Below the pieces are notes generated by a model. It searched no databases and had not been told where the DNA came from. It saw only the letters and a list, made by a program, of their open reading frames with translations. This document shows, piece by piece, positions 11,327-20,829 of a stretch of DNA of 64,000 nucleotides. Made by a program: the position numbers and the translations under genes. Position 1 is the first letter of the stretch. Every line of letters starts with the position of its first letter. Source of the stretch: Rhizaria sp. SCN 62-66 (taxonomy: Eukaryota > Rhizaria, unplaced); assembly GCA_001724265.1 (NCBI GenBank), contig MEDY01000083.1, forward strand, positions 21,875 to 85,874, read 5' to 3'.

Positions 11327-13997
11327 ATGCTGTCCCGTCGCTTCCTCTCCCGCTGCCCGGTGCCGCTGCCCGCCGCGTCGACGGCCAAGACGGCCGCCGC
11401 GGCCTTCGCCTCCGTCTCCGCCTTCACCACCCTCATCAACAGCAAAACCAACAAAAGCGCTCCGATGACGCCCGTCGCGACTGGTGCGACCGCGACCAAG
11501 ACTGCCGCGGCGCACCCTCTGCTGACGCCCACGCTGCGCCGCTTTTCGCCCCTTGCCAGCGCCAGCAACAACGTCATCTCCCTCTCTTCCCACACTAAGT
11601 TTGCCAAGCCCAACAAGAGCTCCACGTTCGCGTCCCGTCTCTTCTCCTCCTCGTCCTCCAGCGCGAGTAGCAGTTCCGCGGCCGACGCGATGGCGCTGTC
11701 GGGCAGCGGCATTATCCCCGTCAAGGAGCGCTACACGGCGGCCGAGGTGCGCTACATCATGTTCCTGCTCGACGCGGGCATCATCGCCGCCGAGGCCCTG
11801 CCGCCCGCGCTGCGCCCCGCCGACGCGCCCCCCGCCGCCGGCTCCGGCGCCAAGGCGGGCAGCAGCGCGGTGATGGCAACGCCGGCCAACTCGACGACGG
11901 CCGAGGTGGACGTGTCCAATTTCGTCCCCGCCGACGTCTTCCTGCTGCTGCTCAACACCTACACTATGACGCTGCCGGAGAGCGAGCGCCACAAGGTTTT
12001 CCAGCGCGAGTACAACCGCTACCACTACCTCCAGGCCCAGGCGCGCTTCTCCGCCACCTCCGTCGTCAACAGGGAAATGGACAAGATGAAGGCCGCGCTC
12101 CAGGTACGTTTCACAGAAATGTGCAGATTTAAATTAAACTTGTTAACTTTGTAAGGGACCTGAGCTTTTTCAGATTGACACCCGAAGGCTTTTGACTGGT
12201 GGTAGACACTGCGGTGACTTTTTTTATGTCATGCTGTATTGTAACTAAGGCAACTTGTTATTAGGTTAACTTTGAAATGACTTTATCGAAAGCTAAAAGA
12301 ATCGCTCAAAAGAATCACTATCAGAAATGTACATTCTTAATTCTCACATCGCCATTTTATTCTTTGTTCTCTCTCGTCCCTCGACTCCCCAGGCCGAGGG
12401 CGGCGTCGGCGCTCCCGAGCCCGAGGTGGTGATGGGCACGTTTCGCACCAACTTTGCCACCGGCGAGGTCGAGTTCTCTGATCCCTCCCTTTTTCGCAAC
12501 CCCGTTGCCAAGCAGCAGCACTAGCAACTCACCAGTGGCTCCTCAGACGCGGCGGCCGCAGGCGCAGCGGCGGCGGCCGCAGGCGCCAAGGGCGGCTTGA
12601 CGGGCTCGGGCTCTGGCGCGAGCGCGAGTCGTATGATGGCGTACAACAGCGGCATGGCGCCTGTGCCCAACAGCTTCGAGGACACGTACATGCTCGACGA
12701 GAGCAACGCCGACGCCGTCCTCAAGAAGCGCAACAAGATGTTCACCAGCATCGACCTCAACAACGACGCCGCCGGCAGCGGCGGCAGCGGCCCCGCGACG
12801 ACCCCGTTGTCGTCGAAGCGTTCTCCGCGCAATGCCGACGCCAGCGGCAGCGTCGGCGGCAACGGCGAGAAAGGCACGGTGCTGGCCGCGACGGCGGACC
12901 CCAACGTCAGCGTGAGCGTCGCCGTGGCGTCCCCGCAGAGCGCGCGGCGCGCGCTGCAGGCGCAGGAGTCGGCCAGCAGCGCCGCTGAGGCCGGCAAGGA
13001 GGGCTTCTTCGCGAGGCTGCGCCGCAACCGCGCGAACAAAAGCGCCGCGGCAGCCGCCGCCAACATCAACAGCTTCAGCTCATTGTTGTCGGCGCACGTG
13101 ACGCTGACCAAGCCGCGCATCTCGCTGCTGGTGGCCATGACGTCGTGGTGGGGCTACTTCCTCACCGTGCCGCACGGCGCCGTCGACATGACCAACCTCA
13201 CGGGGCTCACCATCGGCACGCTCTCGCTGGCGGCCGCCGCGAGCGTCATCAACCAGATCCGCGAGACGGACGTCGACGCGCGCATGACCCGCACGGCCAC
13301 GCGCCCCCTCGTCTCGGGCAAGATCTCTATCGCCAGCGCCAAGCGCGCCGTCGCGCTCTACACCGCGCTGGGTGCCGCTGTGCTCACAGTCGTCGACCCC
13401 ATCGCCGCCGGACTCGGGCTCTTCAACGTCTTCCTCTACGGCGGCGTCTACACCAGCCTTAAGCGCGTCACGCGCCTCAACACCGAGATCGGCGCCATCG
13501 TGGGCGCGATCCCGCCCCTGATGGGCTACGCCGCCGCGCTGCCCGCCGACGCGAGCTTCCTGACGTACGACCCCGTGGCGATGCTGTGGCCCGCGGCCGT
13601 GATGATCGCGTGGCAGATGCAGCACGTCATGCTCATCTGTCTGCGCCGCTCCGAGGACTACAACCGCTCCGGACTCGTCATGGAGTGCTTGAACGACCCT
13701 TCGCTGATGCGCACGCGCACCAAGGGCGTCGCGTGGGCCGCCGTGACCACCGCGGTCGTGGCGGCGCCCTACTGGGCTGGGTACATGGACATCCGCCACA
13801 TCTTCATGGTCTACGTGTGGGGCATCTATACTGCGCTCTACGCCTCGGGCGCGCTCAGCAAGATCCCCAAGCAGCGCGTGCTGCTCATGGCGCTCTACCT
13901 CGGCTACCTCATCCTCGGCGCCACCATGTGGATGTCGTGCGTCACCAAGAACAAGACCGAGGAGGACAAGTACAACGACCTCATGCTCAACCTTTAA
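11327..13997 (+). CDS. COX10: Protoheme IX farnesyltransferase (heme O synthase), with internal TAG
   Basis: Two exons: 11327-12103 and 12393-13997 (TAA), about 793 residues if the TAG at 12522-12524 is read as an amino acid. The product farnesylates heme B to heme O for cytochrome c oxidase, in the mitochondrial inner membrane. UbiA-superfamily motifs are intact: NQIRETDVDARMTRTATRPL near residue 545 (first Asp-rich, prenyl-diphosphate/Mg binding) and EDYNRSG near 680 (second motif), with about eight hydrophobic segments from LTKPRISLLVAMTSWW onward. The N-terminus MLSRRFLSRCPVPLP is a presequence. The TAG lies between presequence and enzyme; the next possible ATG (12634) would start with an acidic, non-targeting peptide. 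Some 430 residues precede the UbiA domain, far more than in yeast or human COX10. Part of that (residues ~125-290) is not low-complexity and is unrecognised. Confidence 0.9.
12522..12524 (+). other. In-frame TAG codon inside COX10
   Basis: TAG follows AAG CAG CAG CAC and is followed by CAA CTC ACC in the same frame. The frame stays open from exon-2 start 12393 to the TAA at 13995 apart from this codon. No local-type donor (GTACG) lies nearby that could splice it out. Inferred to be read as an amino acid, perhaps Gln because of the Gln-rich context and the single-base CAG-to-TAG step. Confidence 0.8.
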
Positions 13998-15078
13998 GTT
14001 CGCGAGCGTTTTGAGTGCTTCCAAGCGCATCGTCCTGTGCAAGCTCTCGCGCTGCATCGCATCGCCACCGAGAGGCGCGTGGAGCACGCGAGTACGTGCA
14101 GCTACCCCGCGAAGTTGGTCAGCGCCGAGCCGGCGACGACGGCCGCCAGGCGTAGGTCGCCGTCGCCGTCACCCGGCGCGGGGGGTCTCGGTCGGCTTGT
14201 CCAACCGGCTCTCGAGCTGGCCGGTCAACTCGAAGAAGCTCAATGTGCGTTTTTTGTTGGGTTGCGTGTTGGTTGGACGTCGACTTCAGAGGAGGAGGAT
14301 TATTATGATGCTATCGTGCTCCTTAGTCCCTATTCAAAGTAAACGTAGTTAATTCTTGAGTGAACTATCTTTGTTTATATAGAAGAGCAGCAAAGCATCG
14401 CTGTCTTTAAGTTATTGTTTGGTCATCTTCTTTTTTCGCGCTAAGCTTACAATCAGGAATAAGTTGTGTTGTTGTTTTTTAGGTTCACAGAGATATGTTT
14501 GTGTTTGCAGTTACAAATATGCGTGTTTTTCATTTGCTTTATCATTAAATTATATAATTTATTGCAATAAATATAAGTTTGAAAAGGAACGCGATCACTT
14601 TGTTCGAGTGTCTGGGTTCTTTATGATTCGACCCGACACTCCAGCTTCGGCGCGTCTCTGAGAAGCGCCATCCTCAGAATCAGCTCGGCGGGGCCCATCA
14701 CCGTGGTCAGCGCGGCCCGCGAACGCGCTGTTTTTTGTCTGGGCGATGTCGCAGCGAGCCGCGGGGGGAGGGGGTATTAGTATTACTAGTAATACCTCCC
14801 TGAGCTCTATTATAATAATCATATGGTAATGAGGCAGCACATCATTATGTGTGGACGTCATGTGCAGCCAATTTTAATAATATTTTTGTTCTCCTCCTCA
14901 GTTTTTTTTGTGCCGAACACCTTCATCGATATAATGTAAAAGATTCGGGATTCTAGTTCATACGCCGTAAAATATTTTTGTGAAGTTTGTACACAAATAT
15001 ATCAAACGAAAAAATGAATTTTCTGTAAAATTAATTAAGTATTAGTAACAAAGATTCGGGCTGTTAGGACCCAAGGAC
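13998..15078. other. COX10 3' region and intergenic DNA
   Basis: A GC-rich segment (about 14000-14230) follows the COX10 stop and is probably 3' UTR. Short open frames there do not resemble the real genes. From about 14330 the DNA is AT-rich. No gene was recognised before the tRNA. Confidence 0.45.
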
Positions 15079-15151
15079 AGCCGCATAGCACAGTCGGAAG
15101 TGCGCCCGCTTTACACGCGGGAGGTAATGGGATCGAAACCCATTGCGGCTA
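15079..15151 (+). tRNA. tRNA-Val(UAC): tRNA-Val (anticodon UAC)
   Basis: The 73-nt sequence folds as a complete cloverleaf without an intron: 7-bp acceptor AGCCGCA/TGCGGCT with discriminator A; D stem GCAC/GTGC; anticodon stem CCCGC/GCGGG with loop TTTACAC, giving anticodon TAC; 5-nt variable loop AGGTA; T stem ATGGG/CCCAT with loop ATCGAAA. The internal A box TAGCACAGTCGG fits TRGCNNAGYNGG exactly. The B box (GGGATCGAAACCC) is acceptable. It reads valine codon GUA. CCA is not encoded, as expected in a nuclear gene. The T-loop starts with A instead of the usual T, a mild oddity. Confidence 0.95.
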
Positions 15152-15158
15152 CGCTTAA

Positions 15159-15167
15159 TTTTTTTTT
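15159..15167 (+). terminator. RNA polymerase III T-run terminator of tRNA-Val
   Basis: Nine consecutive T residues begin eight bases after the tRNA 3' end, the standard Pol III stop signal. Confidence 0.85.
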
Positions 15168-16668
15168 GCTTCTGCGACTTCCGCAACCAGGCGCATCAGC
15201 AAGGCGCTCATGACCATTTTTTTTTGCAACCCCCGGCGCTCTCCGACCCCGCGACGATAACTTTCAGTCACTTCTGGCGCTCTGTCAGTGCTCAGCGGTG
15301 TCACGCTATGTAACACTGTGCTGCTTGTTGTTTGTAAACAGTTGACCTGCGAGCAGTGATCCTGTCCAAATATGGATATGGGGCAGATATCAAGTGCTGG
15401 GAAGCTGCTGTCAATGTTCCGCCGTTGTACATGTCCAGCATTTACATTTCCTGTTAATACTTGCATTCCGTGTTCAGCTGGCGCGTGTACCGCGCTGTTG
15501 CCAGTCGGTAGCGCACGAACTGTGTGTAGTTTCCGCGCACGGCTGTTGGTCCCCTTTTCGCCGCGCCGCTCTTTCTTACCCCCGTAAGACTCGCGCCGAC
15601 TTTGCGCTATTTCTCTCATCACTTCTAATATCACTCTGTGCGGCCGCCGTCGGCGCCCTCGCACTTTGGTACTAGTACTGTTGACACGCGCTTTGCTTCC
15701 TTTCATCTTGCGCCACGCGCGTGCTTGACTCATATGTTTGTGTTTGCGCTTCCGTCGCCGCTCTTCGCCACAGTCGCCGCCGCCTCTCATTGTCGCTGCC
15801 GCACTCTGCTGCCGCTTCCGCGTCGCAGCTCTTCGCTTCCCCGGCCACGCCACGACTCTGACAGCCCTTGTCACTCCTCGCCGTCGACTCCGCCTTAAAA
15901 GCGGCCCGCTTGCACCTACCGGCTTATCTGCGCATTTATAGTCAACACCGGCGTCGGCAACTGTTTGCTTTGAGAACGCGCATTGTGTTACGGTCGTATC
16001 TATGCACATGCAGTTTCCTTTTGCGAAATCCGTCGCGCTACCCGCAAACGTCGCGGGTAATAAAAAAATGCGTTTAAGCACATAAAAACGACGCAGCGCG
16101 CTTGATAACGAGCACGTGGACGAAGCTATGGTGCCACTTGTAACTGGTTTGAGCTTGAAGAACCAAACCTGCGAGCACTAGATCACTGTCAGCGAAGTGG
16201 TTTTTTAAGGCAAAAGATCAAAATCAAGTGTGTATTAACAATACTCTATATTAAGCAGTTCAAACAAAGTTGAGCTTATTTTTTTGAGGTATAACTACCT
16301 CTTATCGAAGCACGTGCATCATCATACATTTTTCTCGACACTGTAGGCAAGATATACTTGGCTGAGTAAACATTTCTACATCAATTAAACTTGAATTACA
16401 AAGCATCATAGTGTCAACATAATATAGCAAAGTTCAAGGCAATTATATAATGTTTTCATGGAGATATCCTTCAGAAACTGTCTCTGAACAGACCCGTTAC
16501 AGCGTGACCGAGGGTGACTGTGGGCTGGCCCTCGCGAAAGGCAGAAGAGGACAGTTAGAAGACCGCGAGTCCGGGTGTTCGCAAGTCTGTTTGTATCTAG
16601 CGTATGTGATCGTCGCTTGCGTTTGTTTACCGCTCACAAGTTTTTTTATTTCTTTTGGTTCTTTTTAG
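15168..16668. other. Intergenic DNA between tRNA-Val and the PPR gene
   Basis: About 15300-16000 is of intermediate GC. A 308-codon minus-strand frame (15155-16081) is open there, but its composition (Arg/Lys-rich, no low-complexity runs, no recognisable domain) does not match the local genes, so I do not call it. 16080-16450 is AT-rich. Near the PPR gene are GTGACCG (16504-16510), TCGCGAA (16532-16538) and a T-rich tract ending TTTTTAG directly before the ATG. Confidence 0.4.
16504..16538 (+). promoter_or_regulatory. Candidate upstream elements GTGACCG and TCGCGAA of the PPR gene
   Basis: The same two 7-mers occur within 28 bases of each other upstream of the aminotransferase gene (32-38 and 53-59), in the opposite order. 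Both genes encode predicted mitochondrial proteins. This could be a shared control site or chance. TCGCGA also occurs upstream of COX10 (10675) and at 63914. Confidence 0.25.
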
Positions 16669-19600
16669 ATGTTTTCTCGCACCGTAACTGCGTGTCGGGG
16701 GGCATTCCATGGCCCGATTCAGATGCCGGCCCAGCCTCCGCGTCTGACTCCCTCCTCCTCGTCTTTCTCGTCGTCCCCAAACAACCGCCGTGGCGGAAAC
16801 GCTGAGGAAGCGTCCTCTGCCATGGTTTCCCGCGTCGAGAACTCTCTCCGCTCTATGCTGCGCACCACCACGCCTGCTGCGGAGGCCCTCGTCTCGAGTC
16901 TCCCTGCGCTCAAGCGCGCTGCTCTGCGCGACACGATGACCGAGACCGACGGCTCCTCTCTGTCGGCCTCCTCCGCGGGCGCCGCCTCGGGCATCTCCTA
17001 CGTCGAGCGCGTGGACCGGCTTGCGCAGCTGCCGCGCGTCGACGGCGTGCGCTCCCCGCTCGTCGCCGACGCCCTGGACGAGGCCGCGCTGCACCGCGCC
17101 GCGCACCAACTCGGCGCGCGCGTCGTCGCGCTCGACGCCTCGGGCAAGCCCGTCAACAAGCTTGTCGGCGGTGGAGAGGCCGTGCTGCTCGAGAGGCGCC
17201 GCGCGAACGCCGCCGCCGCGCTGGCCGCCGTCTCTCGCCAAAGCAACAGCACCACTGACGTCGAAAACGATAATCAAGGGGACAACGACCCGACGTCTCA
17301 GAGCGCGAGCGCTCGTCTTGACTCCGACTCGGCGCCGTTCGCAGCAGCCTCAGACTCCACCGACAACAATACCAGCGTTAGCTCCAGCTCTAGCTTCAGT
17401 TATAGCGCCGTTGCCTCGAGTGCGAGTGGCGACCACGCCGACGCGCCTCGTGTGGACCCCGACTGGAGCGCTGATTTGCTCGAACTGGGGCTCTTTGACT
17501 CGCAGGTCAAGCAGCAGCACCTGACCGACGGCGCGACCTTTGCGCTCACGCACAAGTCGCAACAATACCATGAGAATGAGAATGACGACGATGAGGCTGG
17601 TTATGGCTTTGATAGCAACAGTGTGAACAATAACACGTCGTCGTTTTCGGGCTCGTTGCACGCCGAGCGCGACGCTAACGCCGCGAGTGCGGCCCGCGGC
17701 GCACAGTTCTCCCTTCCCCCGAACCCGAGCAGCAGCAACAGTACCAAGAGCGGTGCGAAGCAAGTCTCGTCTTCCGCGAGCGCGTCCTAGGACGCTCGGT
17801 CGAGCGCCTCGCACTTGGACGACGGGTCCAAGGGGCCCGTTCTCTACACCACCCGCACGCCGGCCTCGCTGCCCATCACAGCTCGCCTCAACGAGTCCAT
17901 CTCCTCTGCATCCAACGACAGTAACACTTCTACCAACGGCTCGCTGAGCGCCGCAGTGCGGAAGACTCTCGCGCCCGCGCTGTCGTCGTCCGCCGCGCTG
18001 CCCGACGGCGTGTCCCCGTCGGACGCGGTCTTCACGCACGGCCTCATCCTGAACCCCGACGCCGTCTCGGCCTCGGCGTCCTCAGTGGCCACGGTCCCCG
18101 CGGAGGCCGTGGAGCGCGCGCACCGCGAACGCATCCGCGACACGCTGCGCGGCTTCGCGGCCGCCCGCCGGCGCGGCGAGCTACGGCGCGACGACGGCAG
18201 CGCCATGACGGTCCGCGAGGCCGCCGCCGCGCTGGGCGTCAATGTGCGCGGGCAAAAGGCGCTGCGCCGGCTCGAAGAGACAGGCGAGGTGCCCAAGGAA
18301 GCGATCCCTGCGCTGCCGACCACGCGCGAGGTCTCCAAGTCCTACGGTAAGCTGCTGGTGCGCACTCTGCACGACGTGGCCGCGGTGGTGGCCGAGGTGG
18401 GCGAGAGCGCGGCGACGGGCGGGCAGCGCGAGTGGGTCGACAAGGCCTCGGGCCGCACGGTCATGCTCCCACCCTCGGACGGCGAGACGACGGCGCACCT
18501 GCCGCCGCCGCTAGCCGCGGCCGTCGAGTCTGCCGAGAAGGTGTTCAACTCGTTCGTGCTGACGGCCCCGCTGGAGGCGACGCACTACGCGATGATGATG
18601 ACGTTGTACGGGCGCGTCGACATGCCGATCAAGGCCGCGGCCGCGTTTGACGCGCTCCGAGCCTCGGACTCGGCCGTGCCAGACACGGTCGCGTTCAACG
18701 TCATGCTGGGCATCATGGTGCGCGCCAACAAGGTCGCCGCGGCGTGCCAGCTGTTCGAGGAGATGCGCAGCATGGCGCACGTCACGGGCGCCTCCCCCGA
18801 CGCCGTGACCTACACCACCGTCATCTCCGCGCTGGGTAAGATCGCCGACCGCGCTGGCGCGCTGACGGTTTTCTCGCAGATGCGCAAGGACGGCATCGCA
18901 CCCACCGTGCCCGCGTGGACGGCTGTGATCGATGCCATGTGCCGCGCCAACGACTTCAAGGCCGGACTGCGGCTTCTGCACGACATGCGCGAGTCGGGCT
19001 CGGTGCCCACCGCGGGCACCTACCGCGCCGTCGCCGTCTCGTCCTGCCGCGCGGGCCACGTCAAGCTGTTCCTTGCGCTGGCTGAGCAGATGCGGCGCGA
19101 CGGCCACGCGCTCGACCCCGTCCTGCTCGCTTCCGTCATCCGCGGCTTCGGCGAGGCGGGCAAGGCGCTGGAGGCCATCCGCGTGCACCGGCAGCTCTCG
19201 CTGGGCGCCTTCGGGCCGGAGCTGCGGCCGACGCAGCTGACGTACAACGCGCTGCTCGAGACGCTCGCGGACCCGCACGCGTGGGGCAAGCTGTCGCTGC
19301 CGCCGCTCGCGCTCGACGCCGGCATGCAGGTGCTGCAGGAGGGCATCCTGTCGGGCATTTTCCCGTTCCCGTACGAAACGCGCGATCAGAGCGGTGTGCT
19401 TGACTTGAGGCCGTACCACCGCAACGCCGTGCTGTTCCCCATTCACCTGTTTCTGAACTTGTTGGTGTCGCCGATGCTGGTTTCTGCGGACCGCGTGGCG
19501 CGCATGCCGTCGACGATTGCACACGTAGACCGGTCCTCCGACTTCGTCTTCAGCTCCGTGGCGATCCCCCGGCGCGGCGTGCTGATGCTGGGCGCGCGCG

Positions 19601-20220
19601 AGGCCCGCAAGCCGTGGTCGGCCGCGCCGCGGCCGATGCCGTACAACGCGGGCGGGAAGCTGCGCGCGCACGGCGGCGTGGTGCACGACCCCGTGCTGCT
19701 GCAGGACGAGGCGGCGCGGCCGTCGCGCGAGTACATCGAGAACGTGCTTAAGTCCACGCGGCCCTGGGTGCACTCGCAGCGGCTGAACCAAAACGCCTGC
19801 GCCGTCATGGTCGCTACTGCCACGCTCCAGTTTTGGGTCAAGGACCAGTTCCGCCGGCTCGAGATTTCCAAGCACCACGCCGCCGTCATGCAGCAACACT
19901 CTCAGTCGCAGTCGCAGTCCGCCAGTAGTCGCGCCAACGCGGCCATTGCGAGCGCGGCGGCCAGCAACGGCAACAGCGCGAACAGCGCTAACGCCAGCGT
20001 CAGCGCTAGCGCTAGCGCGAGTGCGAGTACGGGTGCGGGTGCGAAGAAGAAGGTCCGTTTGACTGAGCGCGAGAAGGCGGCGCTGACGAACGAAACGGCG
20101 TCGCCATACGCGCAGCTGCAGCGCGGGCGCAAGCTCCGCCTGGAGGATGTTGCGGAAGCGGTGGTTGTGGCGACTGCGGAGCGAAAGACACAGGGACGGC
20201 AGAGGAAAAACGACTATTAA
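16669..20220 (+). CDS. Mitochondrial P-type PPR protein, with internal TAG
   Basis: One exon, 1,183 residues counting the TAG at 17788-17790 as sense; stop TAA. The N-terminus MFSRTVTACRGAFHGP is a presequence. Residues ~30-620 are Ser/Asn/Ala-rich with little structure, apart from a segment near 110-190. From about residue 630 come roughly six or seven 35-residue PPR helical hairpins, for example DTVAFNVMLGIMVRANKVAA, DAVTYTTVISALGKIADRAG and TVPAWTAVIDAMCRANDFKA, each followed by an LF.EM/L..M-type second helix. PPR proteins bind organellar RNA and act in its processing, stability or translation. The ~250-residue C-terminal region (about 905-1105) is not low-complexity and is unrecognised. 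There is no DYW or SMR motif. The Ser/Ala/Asn tail ends basic. Read with a normal stop, the PPR part would have neither a nearby start codon nor a targeting signal. Confidence 0.85.
17788..17790 (+). other. In-frame TAG codon inside the PPR gene
   Basis: TAG follows GCG AGC GCG TCC and precedes GAC GCT CGG in the same frame. The frame is open for 373 codons before and 809 codons after it. No ATG occurs in frame for over 130 codons downstream. No GTACG donor is close by. Inferred to be a sense codon. Confidence 0.8.
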
Positions 20221-20829
20221 CTCAGCAGTGACAACTAATGCTAAAGTATGACTACATTCTTTTACTAAGAAAGCAAGTTGTACAAGACGATTAACGATCT
20301 AATAGCCCTTATTTATTCTTAATTTTATTAAAAGATAAGTGAATTAACTTATTTTTGTTGTGGATATACACAATTCTATTTATTTGTTCTTCATCTCTCT
20401 CATGTTTTTGTGTGTTAATGTTACGCCACTGACCTTTGGCATAGTATGTCTTACTTTTCTGGGAGTGTGCGCTTTAAAAATTAGCTAGATACTGTATAAT
20501 AGATTCAATATTTCCTTAAAAATATGTTAATAGATCCATTCAGACTTGTATTCTTTCCCGAGATATTGTTTTGTTATATTTCGGACCATATCTTAATGCA
20601 CACCTGTATTCTTTGCTCGGCGATTGCGGCCACCAACGGCTGGGGCGGGAAAGGTGGTCAATATCGCGCCAGGAATGTCTCGCTCCACGATCGAACATTT
20701 GGCATAAGACACAACTTTGGAGTATTTAAACGAATTGAGATATACATATTTTTACTAATGTATCAAAGGTCACAATCTAACCCTGTCATCCACACACTTT
20801 TGATTCGTCCTGAATCACTCTTTTCGCAG
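20221..20829. other. Intergenic DNA upstream of the two-RRM gene
   Basis: AT-rich except a moderately GC-rich patch at about 20610-20700. The reading frame of the downstream gene happens to stay open back to 20524, but that part lacks coding bias. The last bases, a pyrimidine-rich stretch ending TTTTCGCAG, look like a 3' splice acceptor abutting the ATG. Confidence 0.45.

Noticed and set aside
12522-12530. Programmed stop-codon readthrough (leaky UAG-CAA context) as the explanation of the COX10 TAG
   Set aside because: The bases after TAG match only half of the CARYYA leaky context, and the other two sites (TAG-GAC, TAG-CTG) do not match at all. A common cause fits better.
15079-15151. Suppressor (CUA) tRNA that would explain UAG decoding
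   Set aside because: The anticodon is UAC in the correct loop position, a valine tRNA. It does not read UAG.
15155-16081. 308-codon open frame on the minus strand beside tRNA-Val
   Set aside because: No recognisable domain, no residue bias like the local genes, intermediate GC and no good start context. Open length is explained by low stop density in this patch.
17788-17790. Sequencing error or nonsense mutation as the cause of the in-frame TAGs
   Set aside because: Three substitutions all yielding TAG, never TAA or TGA, in otherwise intact genes is unlikely. It cannot be fully excluded without reads.
18511-19899. Long minus-strand frame opposite the PPR gene, and similar antisense frames opposite COX10, the two-RRM gene and the giant gene
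   Set aside because: High third-position GC makes the antisense frames poor in stops. The translated peptides are Arg/His/Ala-rich without domains, whereas the sense frames have motifs.
20524-20829. Upstream in-frame extension of the two-RRM gene
   Set aside because: AT-rich, no coding bias, ends in a splice-acceptor-like sequence at the ATG of 20830.
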